A stretch of DNA of 15,197 nucleotides from an uncultured Aquincola sp. (GTDB lineage Bacteria; Pseudomonadota; Gammaproteobacteria; Burkholderiales; Burkholderiaceae). Location: assembly GCA_937883885.1 (NCBI GenBank), contig CAKZXL010000320.1, positions 1 through 15,197 on the forward strand, written 5' to 3'. Positions 5,017 through 12,578 of this stretch are shown piece by piece. The notes under the pieces were generated by a model. That model did not search any database, was not told the DNA's origin, and saw nothing but the letters and a program-made list of their open reading frames with translations. The first letter of the stretch is position 1, and every line of letters starts with the position of its first letter. Made by a program: the position numbers and the translations under genes.

Positions 5017-7884
5017 TCAACGGCGGCCGGATGCGGCGTCCTGCGCCTGGGCCAGCGCCGCCAGGGTGCGCGCCAGCAGCGGGCTGCGGGCGTCCAGCAG
5101 CAGGCGCTGCAGCGCCACGGCCTGCGTCAGCGGCGCCACGGCGGCGGCGCCTTCGCCCTGGCGCAGCAGCGCCAGCCCGCGCACTTCGGCCAGCGTGGCT
5201 TCGGCCTGGCGGGCGTAGGCCCGCTCGGGCGCCGCGACCACGGCAGCCAGGCCTTGCGCAGCCAGTTCCGCCGCCATCGCCGCATGGCCGGCGGCCAGCA
5301 GCAGCGTGGCCTCCTCGGCCTGCCGGCGCAGCGTCACCAGCGGGCCCGGGGCGGGCACGGCCATGAACGGGTCGCCGCGAAAGTCCTGCAGCGCCTGGGC
5401 GGCCTGGCCCTGCGCCACCCACCAACGGCGACGCACCTGGCGGATTTCGCCGATCACGAAGAAGCCATGCTCGCCCGCCAGCTGCAGGGCACGCGCGATG
5501 TCGGCACCGGCCTCGGGCGCGCGGCCCAGTGCCACCAGCGTGTCGGCGCGCACCGCGCGCAGGCCGGCCTGCAGGTCGGGCGGCAGCCCGTCGACCTGGG
5601 CCCGCCAGTCCTGCAGCAGCTGCCAGGCCGCAGCGGGCTGGCCATGGGCCAGCAGCGCACGCGCCTGGTGGCCCACCAGCAGCAGCGGCAGCGCGCCGAA
5701 GTCGCGGCCCGCGGCCCTGGCCCAGGCCACTTCGGCCGCGCCTGCGGCCACGGCCTCGGCGGGCCGGCCGTTCTCGGTGTAGAAGCTCACCAGCTTCTGG
5801 CCCACGATGTGCTGGGAGTACGGGTCGCCCAGGTTGACCGCCTGCTCCTGCGCGCGCTGCAGCGTGGCCAGCGCCTGCGCGGGCTGGCCCCGTTTGGCCT
5901 GGGTGCTGCCCAGGGTGGCCAGCAGGACCGGCAGCGCACCACCGCCGGTCTCGGGCTGGCGCTCGACCTGGGCCACCGCATCGCGCAGCGCGGCTTCGGC
6001 CTCGGGCAGGCGGCCCAGCTTGAAGCTGGTTTCGCCCAGCATCTGCAAAGCGTTCATCGTGTCCTGCGAAGGCGGCAGCTGGCGCGCCGCCCGCACCGCA
6101 CGCGCGGCCAGTGCGGCGGCCCGCACCGGGTCTTCGTTGATGAAGAGGAAGGCCAGCGTCTGGTCGATGGTCATGCGCGCTTCCAGGCCCAGGTCGGGCA
6201 CGCGCTGGCTGGCCGCTTCGGCCGCCAGCAGCTGCTCGCGGCCTGCGGCCCGCTCGTTCATCTCCAGCAGGCTCTTGCCCAGGCTCACGCGGGCCTCGAT
6301 GGCCTGTGTGCTCTCGGCGCCGTACAGCCGCGTGGCCAGTGCCAGGCTGCGCCGCTGCAGCGCGGTGGCGCGGTCGTTCAGGCCCATGTGGATGTACATC
6401 TCCTGCATGGTCTGGTTCAGCCGCAGCTGCGCTTCGGGCGCGCCCGCGAGTTCGCGTTCGATGCGGTCGGCGCCGCGGTCCAGCAGCTCGCGGGCGGTGG
6501 TGCGGCGGGCGGCCTCGGGGTCGTCCTGGTTGGCGGTGTTGGCCATGAACACCGATTCGAGGAATGCCTGCACCGAGCGTGCGGTGGCAGCTTCGGTCAA
6601 GGCACGTTCGGCCTGGGCATGGGCTTCGCGCGCCTGCCACACGGCCACGCCCGCGCCCACCACCAGCGCGATCGCCGCCACCGCGCCCGCGCCCACCTGC
6701 AGCCGGTGGCGGGCGATGAACTTGCCCGCGCGGTAGGCCAGGCTGTCGGGCCGGGCCTGCACCGGCTCGCCATCGCGCCAGCGGCGCAGGTCCTGCGCAA
6801 AGGCTTCGACCGACAGGTAGCGTTCTTCGGGCTGGGGCTTGAGCGCGCGCAGCAAGATGGCGTCGAGGTCGCCCTGCAAGGCACGGGCATCGGCGCGGGC
6901 CAGGCCCGCCTCCTGCGGCAAATCGGCGGCCAGCTGGCTGGGCCGCGGCACCTGCACCGCGGCCATGGCCTGCACCAGCTCGGCCGCGCCGCCGCGCGGC
7001 AGCCGGTACGGCAGGCGGCCGGCCAGCAGCTCATAGGCCACCATGCCCAGGCTGTAGACGTCGGTGGCGGTGCCCAGCGGCTCGCCGCGGATCTGCTCGG
7101 GGCTGGCGTAGTCGGGCGTGAGCGCATGGCCGCCCAGGCGGGTCAAGGCGGTTTCCTGCGTCAGCTCGCCGGCCAGCAGCTTGGCGATGCCGAAGTCCAG
7201 CAACGACACGCGGCCTTCGGCCGTCACCAGGATGTTGCTGGGCTTGAGGTCGCGGTGCACCACCAGCCGGGCATGGGCATGGGCCACTGCGGCCATCACC
7301 TGCAGCAGCAGATCCACCCGGGCCTTGAGCGGCAGGCGGTGCTGGCGGGCATGGCTGTCGATGGGCTGGCCGTCCACATATTCCATGGCCAGGTAGGGCC
7401 GGCCCTGCGCGTCCACGCCGGCGTCGTACAGGCGCGCGATGTGTTCATGGGCCAGCGCGGCCAAGATCTCGCGCTCACGCACCAGGCGGGTGGCAAAGGC
7501 TTCGCCCCAGGCCACCGCCGGCAGCTTCAGCGCCACCGGGCGCCGCATCAGCCCATCGACCCGCTCGGCCAGCCACACGCTGGCCATGCCGCCGCGGCCG
7601 ATCTGCGACACCAGCCGGTAAGGCCCCACGATGACGCCCGGCGCCGCGCCGGCAGCTGCCTCGATGGCTGGCAGCGGTGGCAACGCACCGAGGAAGTCGC
7701 CGGTCTCGATCTCGGCCTGCGTGGCCAGCAGCGCGCGCAGCGTGTCGCGGTGCTGGGCGTGGGGCCCGGCCAGCTGGTCCAGCCAGCGGTCGCGCTGGTC
7801 GGGCGGCAGCGCCAGCGCCTGGTCCAGCAGCTCGCTGACCACCGGCCAGGCGGCCTGCAGCGAGGCGATGGCCGAGGGCTTCAT
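5017..7884 (-). CDS. Transmembrane Ser/Thr protein kinase with TPR-like C-terminal region
   Basis: The 955-residue protein has a Hanks-type kinase domain at about 88-370. It shows the glycine loop IGRGGMASVW (95-104), VALK with catalytic Lys120, HRDLKPSN (210-217), DFG (230-232), the activation-loop end TPDYASPEQ (256-264), and DVYSLGMVAYELLAGRLPY. All catalytic residues are present, so it should be active. One membrane helix follows (about 397-416, VGAGAVAAIALVVGAG). The remaining ~530 residues are Ala/Leu-rich helical repeats of TPR type (for example ERALTEAATARSVQAFLESVF and LGRAPEAGADIARALQLA). The ATG at 7884 (MKPSAIA) has GGAG upstream. It lies 141 bases after an ECF sigma gene on the same strand. 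In ECF43-type systems the kinase phosphorylates and activates the sigma factor, so this is the likely target (inference). Proteins of this kinase-TM-TPR layout are common beside TIGR02999 sigma factors. Confidence 0.93.
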   Translation of the reverse strand: MKPSAIASLQAAWPVVSELLDQALALPPDQRDRWLDQLAGPHAQHRDTLRALLATQAEIETGDFLGALPPLPAIEAAAGAAPGVIVGPYRLVSQIGRGGMASVWLAERVDGLMRRPVALKLPAVAWGEAFATRLVREREILAALAHEHIARLYDAGVDAQGRPYLAMEYVDGQPIDSHARQHRLPLKARVDLLLQVMAAVAHAHARLVVHRDLKPSNILVTAEGRVSLLDFGIAKLLAGELTQETALTRLGGHALTPDYASPEQIRGEPLGTATDVYSLGMVAYELLAGRLPYRLPRGGAAELVQAMAAVQVPRPSQLAADLPQEAGLARADARALQGDLDAILLRALKPQPEERYLSVEAFAQDLRRWRDGEPVQARPDSLAYRAGKFIARHRLQVGAGAVAAIALVVGAGVAVWQAREAHAQAERALTEAATARSVQAFLESVFMANTANQDDPEAARRTTARELLDRGADRIERELAGAPEAQLRLNQTMQEMYIHMGLNDRATALQRRSLALATRLYGAESTQAIEARVSLGKSLLEMNERAAGREQLLAAEAASQRVPDLGLEARMTIDQTLAFLFINEDPVRAAALAARAVRAARQLPPSQDTMNALQMLGETSFKLGRLPEAEAALRDAVAQVERQPETGGGALPVLLATLGSTQAKRGQPAQALATLQRAQEQAVNLGDPYSQHIVGQKLVSFYTENGRPAEAVAAGAAEVAWARAAGRDFGALPLLLVGHQARALLAHGQPAAAWQLLQDWRAQVDGLPPDLQAGLRAVRADTLVALGRAPEAGADIARALQLAGEHGFFVIGEIRQVRRRWWVAQGQAAQALQDFRGDPFMAVPAPGPLVTLRRQAEEATLLLAAGHAAMAAELAAQGLAAVVAAPERAYARQAEATLAEVRGLALLRQGEGAAAVAPLTQAVALQRLLLDARSPLLARTLAALAQAQDAASGRR

Positions 7885-8025
7885 CGCCCGCGCTCCGCCG
7901 CGGCCGGCATGGGCATCAGGGCATGTGCTGCAGACATCGAAGGCCTCCTGCCAAACCACGCGGCACCGACGGCCGCCGTTACAGCCATGGACGTAGGCGC
8001 CCTGCCCGAGCGGACATCTGGCGGT

Positions 8026-8580
8026 TCAGTGCCGCAGCGCGTGCGCCAGCAGCAACCGGGCCTTGGCCCAGTCGCGGCGCACGGTGCGATCGGTCACACC
8101 CAAGGCCAGGGCGATCTCTTCGTCGGGCAGGCCGGCGAAAAACCGCATCTCCACCACCCGCACCAGGCGCTCGTCCACCTGGCGCAGCTCTTCCAGCGCG
8201 GCATGCACGTCCACGATCTCGTCGACCGGGTTGGGGATGGAGGCCAGCAGCGCGGTGTCCAGCGTCACCGGGCGGGCATCGCCTCCGCGGCGCTCGGCCT
8301 GCGCGGCGCGTGCCGCATCCACGATGATGGACCGCATCACGGTGGCGGCGTAGGCCAGGAAGTGCGCCCGGTCGGCCGGGGTGAGCTGGTCGCGCTTGAC
8401 CAGCTTGAGGTAGCACTCGTTGACCAGGGCGGTGGTGTCCACATGGCCGTCGCGCCGGTGGTGCGACAGGCGCCGGTGCGCGATCTGGCGCAGCTCGGGG
8501 TGCAGCAGCTCGAAGATGGCATCCAGGGCCGGCTTGTCGCCTTCGCGTGCGCGGACCAGCAACTGCGTGATGTCTCCCAT
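8026..8580 (-). CDS. ECF sigma factor of the TIGR02999 / ECF43-like type
   Basis: The 184-residue protein is an RNA polymerase sigma factor with regions 2 and 4 only. Region 2 (about 1-95) reads MGDITQLLVRAREGD, HVDTTALVNECYLKLVKRDQL and FLAYAATVMRSIIVDAARA, typical of the TIGR02999 family. Region 4 (about 125-180) has DERLVRVVEMRFFAGLPDEEIALALGVTDRTVRRDWAKAR, with its helix-turn-helix. The start at 8580 gives the family-standard MGDIT; longer in-frame starts add an Arg/Cys-rich, non-family stretch. No anti-sigma factor is encoded nearby; instead a Ser/Thr kinase gene follows on the same strand, as in ECF43 systems such as EcfP/PpkA2 of Vibrio parahaemolyticus, where kinase phosphorylation switches the sigma factor on. 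Targets cannot be read from this window. Confidence 0.93.
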   Translation of the reverse strand: MGDITQLLVRAREGDKPALDAIFELLHPELRQIAHRRLSHHRRDGHVDTTALVNECYLKLVKRDQLTPADRAHFLAYAATVMRSIIVDAARAAQAERRGGDARPVTLDTALLASIPNPVDEIVDVHAALEELRQVDERLVRVVEMRFFAGLPDEEIALALGVTDRTVRRDWAKARLLLAHALRH

Positions 8581-8626
8581 GGGCGGCGTGCAACCAGGCG
8601 TGGGGTGGTAAGGGGTGCGACCCATC

Positions 8627-9607
8627 CTAACGTGCGACGGTGTCGTGCTGCGCCAGCAGCTGCCGTGCCAGCCGCGCCACCGCCCGCCGCAAGGCCGGCG
8701 GGCCCAGCACCTGCAGCTGCGCGCCATGGCCCAGCACCTGGCGTGCGCCGTGGTCGATGGACTCGATCGGCAGCTCGATGCAGCGCCAGCCGCGCGGCAG
8801 CCGCACGCCGGCCGGTGGGCCGGCCTGCAGCGTGTGGGGCCGACGCGCCTGCACCAGCCACGCCAGCGCCCGCGGCGAGGCCAGCACCTGCGCCACCAAC
8901 GGGCGCAGCTGCGCCTCGAAGCGCGCGGCTGAAGCCTGCCAGTACGCCGCCAGGTCGAAGCCCCGTGGCCGGCGCACCGCCTGCGTCAGCAGCTGCATGC
9001 GGCCGATGCTGGCCAGCCGGTAGGTGCGCGGCTCGGTCTGGCCGGGCGCCAGCGCCACCAGGTACCAGCTGCCCGCCTTGAGCACCAGGCCCAGCGGATC
9101 GAGTTCGCGCTGGGCGCGGCGCTGCCAGCTGGTGTAGTCCACCACCACCCGGCGGCCGCGCCACACCGCTTCGGCCGCCTCACGCAGCCAGGGCGCCGCA
9201 TCGGGCGCGCGGTACCAGTCGTGCGGGTCGATGTGCAGCCGCTGTGCCACGTCGGCCGCGCCGGTGCGCAGCGGCAGCGGCACGCTGGCCAGCAGCTTCA
9301 GCCGCGCCGACACCGCGGCATCGCCCAGACCCAGCTCAGTGGCCGGGCCCGGCAGGCCGGCCAGCAGCAGCGCGCTGGCCTCGGGTTCGGTGAGGCCGGT
9401 GAGCTGGGTGCTCCAGCCCGGCCGCAACTGGAAGCCGCCCTGCCGGCCCCGCTCGCCCCACACCGGCACGCCGGCGGCGGACAGCTGGTCGATGTCGCGC
9501 AGGATGGTGCGGGTGGACACCTCCAGCGCCTGCGCCAGCTCGGGCGCGGTGGACCGGCCGCGGCTTTGCAGCAGCATCAACAGCGACAGCAGGCGGCTGG
9601 CCTTCAT
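8627..9607 (-). CDS. YafY-type HTH-WYL transcriptional regulator
   Basis: The 326-residue protein has an N-terminal winged helix-turn-helix (about 1-60: RLLSLLMLLQSRGRSTAPELA, then LEVSTRTILRDIDQLSAAGVPVW and the RGRQGGFQL wing). A linker helix region follows. The WYL ligand-sensing domain is at about 140-210, with the core GSWYLVAL (179-186) and TYRLASIGRMQ (195-205), and a C-terminal extension follows. Such regulators usually control a divergent neighbour and their own gene. That neighbour is the NIPSNAP gene at 9695, and a 15-bp palindrome lies between the two starts. The stop at 8627 is 46 bases before the sigma start, so some read-through into the sigma-kinase unit is possible. The ligand is unknown. 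Confidence 0.92.
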   Translation of the reverse strand: MKASRLLSLLMLLQSRGRSTAPELAQALEVSTRTILRDIDQLSAAGVPVWGERGRQGGFQLRPGWSTQLTGLTEPEASALLLAGLPGPATELGLGDAAVSARLKLLASVPLPLRTGAADVAQRLHIDPHDWYRAPDAAPWLREAAEAVWRGRRVVVDYTSWQRRAQRELDPLGLVLKAGSWYLVALAPGQTEPRTYRLASIGRMQLLTQAVRRPRGFDLAAYWQASAARFEAQLRPLVAQVLASPRALAWLVQARRPHTLQAGPPAGVRLPRGWRCIELPIESIDHGARQVLGHGAQLQVLGPPALRRAVARLARQLLAQHDTVAR

Positions 9608-9633
9608 CGGCGGGGTCGGGTTTCAGGAAAACA

Positions 9634-9648
9634 TGACATGCGGTGTCA
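9634..9648. promoter_or_regulatory. Palindromic operator between the WYL regulator and the NIPSNAP gene
   Basis: TGACATGCGGTGTCA has perfect 5-bp arms (TGACA/TGTCA) around 5 bases. It is the only clear palindrome in the 87-base divergent intergenic region and sits where it could block or activate both promoters. YafY-type regulators commonly bind short dyads of this shape next to their own gene. Binding is inferred. Confidence 0.6.
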
Positions 9649-9694
9649 CTTTATGCCAGCGAGCATGCGGCCACCTTGTCTGCAGGACCTTTTC

Positions 9695-10951
9695 ATGCCC
9701 ACAACCATGCCCCGCGGCAGCTGCGCCGATTTCGACTTCATGCTCGGCACCTGGCGCAGCCGCCAGCGCCGCCTGCGCCAGCGGCTGGTCGGCTGCACCG
9801 CGTGGGACACCTTCGAGGCCACCACCCACGCGCAGCGCCTGCCCGGCGGCCTGGTTCACTTCGATACCCTGGTGGCAGAAGCCTGGCGGCCGGGTTGGGT
9901 GGGCATGAGCCTGCGCTGCTTCAATCCGGCCACGGGGCTGTGGAGCATCCACTGGCTCACCAACGAAGGCGCCGGCCTGGATGCCGCAACCGGCCAGCTC
10001 GACCCGCCGGTGGTCGGTGGCTTCATGGGCGGCGAAGGCCTGTTCGAGGGCCACGACGTGGTGGAACGCCGGCCGGTGCGCGTGCGCTTTCGCTGGCTGC
10101 GCCAGGGTCCGGACCATGCGCATTGGGAACAGGCTTTTTCCGCGGACGACGGCCACAGCTGGGAAGTGAACTGGACGATGGACTTCGAGCGCCTGGCCGA
10201 CCAACCCGTGCTGCAGCCCCTGCCCGACCTCGATCCGCAGGTGCTGGAGCTGCGGCGTTACACGCTGCACCCCGGCCGGCGTGATGACTTGATCGACCTG
10301 TTCGACACGCACTTCATCGAGCCGCAGGAAGCGCAGGGGATGGTGGTGATCGGCCAGTTCCGCGACGAGGACGCGCCCGACCGCTTCGTGTGGCTGCGCG
10401 GCTTTGCCGACATGGCGACACGCGCGGCCGCGCTGGCGGGCTTTTACGACGGGCCGGTGTGGCGCCAGCACCGGGACCGGGCCAATGCCACGATGGTGGA
10501 TTCGGACGACGTGCTGCTGCTGCGGCCCGCCTGGCCGGGTGCCGGCCTGCCGCTGGCCGGGCTGCAACGTGCGGCGGGGCCGGTGCGCATGGCGCCGCCG
10601 CAGCGGGTGGTGATCAGCGTGTTCCCATTGCGCGAGGCGGCCACGCCAGACTTGCTGGCGCTGTGCCGCGAGCGGCTGGCGCCCCGGCTGCAGCACGCGG
10701 GCGTGGTGTCGGCGGGCTGGTACGTCAGCGAGCTTGCGGACAACACCTTTGCGCGGCTGCCAGTGCGGCGGGATGTTGAAGTGTTGACGTTGGCGACAGT
10801 GTGGCCCATCGCAGCGGGCGCTGCAGAGTCGCCGGCTGAAGCCTGCACGGCCACGGTGCACGAGGAACTCCAGGCCTGGCTGGCCGCGCCGCCGCACCAC
10901 CATCGCTTGGTGCCCACGGCACGGTCTGCGATGGGCCATTCGGCCGCATGA
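9695..10951 (+). CDS. Two-part protein: DUF1579-like N-terminal domain plus NIPSNAP C-terminal region
   Basis: The 418-residue protein is of unknown enzymatic role. Residues about 10-165 (SCADFDFMLGTWRSRQRRL, then LRCFNPATGLWSIHWL, PPVVGGFMGGEGLFEG and HWEQAFSADDGHSWEVNW) resemble lipocalin-like DUF1579-type domains that often start DFDFxxGxW. Residues about 183-280 (VLELRRYTLHPGRRDDLIDLFDTHFIE through FYDGPVWRQHR) match the NIPSNAP ferredoxin-like fold. Residues 304-400 (RVVISVFPLREA to VLTLATVWPI) look like a second, diverged NIPSNAP-like unit. The start at 9695 has AGGA (9684-9687) upstream; earlier ATGs at 9638, 9653 and 9665 lie on or close to the operator. It is the likely target of the divergent WYL regulator. 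Confidence 0.8.
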   Translation: MPTTMPRGSCADFDFMLGTWRSRQRRLRQRLVGCTAWDTFEATTHAQRLPGGLVHFDTLVAEAWRPGWVGMSLRCFNPATGLWSIHWLTNEGAGLDAATGQLDPPVVGGFMGGEGLFEGHDVVERRPVRVRFRWLRQGPDHAHWEQAFSADDGHSWEVNWTMDFERLADQPVLQPLPDLDPQVLELRRYTLHPGRRDDLIDLFDTHFIEPQEAQGMVVIGQFRDEDAPDRFVWLRGFADMATRAAALAGFYDGPVWRQHRDRANATMVDSDDVLLLRPAWPGAGLPLAGLQRAAGPVRMAPPQRVVISVFPLREAATPDLLALCRERLAPRLQHAGVVSAGWYVSELADNTFARLPVRRDVEVLTLATVWPIAAGAAESPAEACTATVHEELQAWLAAPPHHHRLVPTARSAMGHSAA

Positions 10952-11026
10952 GGGCTGCGCTGTACGACCGCCATTGCCATGGCCGCCGCGCGCCCCATGG
11001 CTGAATAATCGGCTGTTTCACCCACC

Positions 11027-11074
11027 ATGATCCTGCTCATGCCCCAGCCCAACCACCGCCCCACCGCCGCATGA
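11027..11074 (+). CDS. Possible 15-residue leader ORF overlapping the dehydrogenase start
   Basis: ATG at 11027 opens a 15-codon frame (MILLMPQPNHRPTAA) whose TGA shares ATGA with the start codon at 11071. The dehydrogenase has no visible ribosome binding site of its own, so translational coupling is conceivable. The frame may equally be chance. Confidence 0.25.
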   Translation: MILLMPQPNHRPTAA

Positions 11075-12309
11075 AGCCCGACGTCCTTGTGCTGGGTGCC
11101 GGCATGGTGGGCACCTGCACCGCGCTGCACCTGGCGCTGCGCGGCCATGCGGTCACCCTGGTCGACCGGCGCGAGCCGGGCCGCGAGACCTCGTACGGCA
11201 ACGCCGGCATCATCCAGCGCGAAGCCGTGGTGCCTTATGCGTTTCCGCGCCACTGGGGCAAGCTGCTGGGCGTGGCGCTGGGCCGCGGGGCCGACGTGCA
11301 CTACCACCTGGGCGCCCTGCCCGGCCTGGCCGGCCCGCTGGCGCGCTACTGGCGCAACTCGGCGCCCGCACGGCATGCGCAGCTGTCGCAGGCCTATGCG
11401 GCGCTGATCGCCCACAGCCTGTACACGCACGACGAGCTGATCGAGCTGGCCGGCGCCCATCGGCTGGTGCGGCGCGAAGGCTACCGCTGGATCTTTCGCA
11501 CGCCCGCGGCGATGGACGCCGCAGTCGTCGAGGCGCAGCAGCTGGCCGCGCGCCATGGCCTGCGCCATGCGGTGATGGACCGCGCCACGCTGCGGCGCGA
11601 AGAACCCGGCGTGACCGAACGCGCCGTGGGCGCCCTGCACTGGCTGGACCCCTGGACGGTGAACGACCCCGGCGCGTTGGTGGGCCTGTATGCGCAGGCC
11701 CTGCAGGCGCGTGGCGGCCGGGTGCTGATCGGCGATGCCACCAGCCTGGCACCGGCCGGCAGGGGCTGGCGGGTGCACACGGCCGAAGGCGAAGTGCAGG
11801 CCGCGCAGGCGGTGGTGGCCCTGGGCCCTTGGTCGGCCGGCTTGCTGCAAGGCCTGGGCTACCGCTATCCGCTCTTCATCAAGCGGGGCTACCACCGCCA
11901 CTACGCCGCGCCGGTGCTGCCCCGGCTGTCGCTGTACGACGTGGAAGCCGGCCTGGTGATGGGCCCGATGCAGCGCGGCGTGCGTGTGACCACCGGCGCC
12001 GAGTTCGCGCGGCTGGACGCGGCGCCCACCCCGGTGCAGATGCACAAGGCCGAGGCGCTGGCCCGCGAGCTGCTGCCGCTGGGCACGCCGGTGGAAGAAA
12101 CGCCCTGGATGGGCGCACGCCCCTGCACCGCCGACATGCTGCCGGTGATCGGCGCTGCGCCACGCCACCGGGGCCTGTGGTTCAACCTGGGCCACGCGCA
12201 CCAAGGCTTCACGCTGGGCCCGGCCAGCGGCCGGCTGCTGGCCGAGCTGATCGGCGGCGAGGCACCACTGCTGGACCCCGCGCCCTACGCACCGGCGCGC
12301 TTCGGTTGA
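11071..12309 (+). CDS. DadA-like FAD-dependent D-amino-acid dehydrogenase / oxidoreductase
   Basis: The protein belongs to the DAO fold family and is closest in pattern to D-amino-acid dehydrogenases, which oxidise D-amino acids to keto acids and pass electrons to the respiratory chain. Its 412 residues include the FAD-binding GAGMVG (9-14) with VTLVDRREPGRETSYGNAG (28-46); the SYGNAG block is a DadA hallmark. The C-terminal FAD-contact region reads PCTADMLPVIGAAPRHRGLWFNLGHAHQGFTLGPASGRLLAELI. Length fits DadA (about 415-430). Substrate cannot be read from sequence, so I give no gene symbol; related N-methyl amino-acid oxidases cannot be excluded. It starts 119 bases after the NIPSNAP stop. 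An AATAAT stretch near 11005 may be part of a promoter, but no convincing -35 is seen. Confidence 0.88.
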   Translation: MKPDVLVLGAGMVGTCTALHLALRGHAVTLVDRREPGRETSYGNAGIIQREAVVPYAFPRHWGKLLGVALGRGADVHYHLGALPGLAGPLARYWRNSAPARHAQLSQAYAALIAHSLYTHDELIELAGAHRLVRREGYRWIFRTPAAMDAAVVEAQQLAARHGLRHAVMDRATLRREEPGVTERAVGALHWLDPWTVNDPGALVGLYAQALQARGGRVLIGDATSLAPAGRGWRVHTAEGEVQAAQAVVALGPWSAGLLQGLGYRYPLFIKRGYHRHYAAPVLPRLSLYDVEAGLVMGPMQRGVRVTTGAEFARLDAAPTPVQMHKAEALARELLPLGTPVEETPWMGARPCTADMLPVIGAAPRHRGLWFNLGHAHQGFTLGPASGRLLAELIGGEAPLLDPAPYAPARFG

Positions 12310-12381
12310 CCGCCACCGCCCCTACCTTGAAAGGCCCCGAGCGGCTTGGCTGCCGCGGGCGCAAGCCGTAGCATCACGGCC

Positions 12382-12552
12382 ATGTGCATCGACACCTTGC
12401 TGCAAACCCTGCGCGCCCTGCTGGCCGATGCGCTGGCCGTGCCCGCCACGCTGCTGCAGGCCTGCGCGCAGGTGCTGGACACCTTGTTCCGGCTGGCGGC
12501 CTCGCTGTCGTGCCTGGTGCACCTGGTGCTGGACTGGATTCCGCCGCACTGA
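12382..12552 (+). CDS. Small hydrophobic 56-residue protein of unknown function
   Basis: I do not recognise it. ATG at 12382 opens a frame of 56 codons to TGA at 12550-12552. In 53 of 56 codons the third base is G or C, while second positions are rich in T, the pattern of real genes in this genome. The product is Leu/Ala/Val-rich with Cys at 2, 28 and 44, Asp/Arg spaced among Leu (DTLLQTLRALLADALAV), and an end rich in Leu, Val and Trp (LVHLVLDWIPPH). It could be one or two amphipathic or membrane-bound helices. The start lacks a clear ribosome binding site; an upstream TTG at 12346 is another option. It follows the dehydrogenase by 72 bases and converges on the ECF41 gene. Confidence 0.55.
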   Translation: MCIDTLLQTLRALLADALAVPATLLQACAQVLDTLFRLAASLSCLVHLVLDWIPPH

Positions 12553-12578
12553 GCGGGCGGCGCCAGCGCCCGCAGCTC
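12551..12578. terminator. Possible hairpin between convergent genes
   Basis: GAGC-GGGCG (12551-12559) can pair with CGCCC-GCTC (12567-12571 and 12575-12578), with a 3-base bulge and a 7-base loop. It overlaps both stop codons where the small ORF and the ECF41 gene converge. There is no T-run on either side, so termination is uncertain. Confidence 0.3.

Noticed and set aside
4306..9081. A plus-strand open frame of about 1,590 codons
   Set aside because: It lies antisense to the membrane protein, kinase, sigma and WYL genes. Its product is Gln/Arg/His/Gly-rich with no domain; it is stop-free only because of the high GC content.
10976..11001. GCCATGG/CCATGGC inverted repeat before the dehydrogenase
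   Set aside because: Seven base pairs with a 12-base loop in very GC-rich DNA, no T-run and no supporting context.
10444..12204. A minus-strand open frame of about 586 codons across the NIPSNAP and dehydrogenase genes
   Set aside because: It is antisense to two well-supported genes and crosses their intergenic gap; composition is that of a GC-driven shadow.
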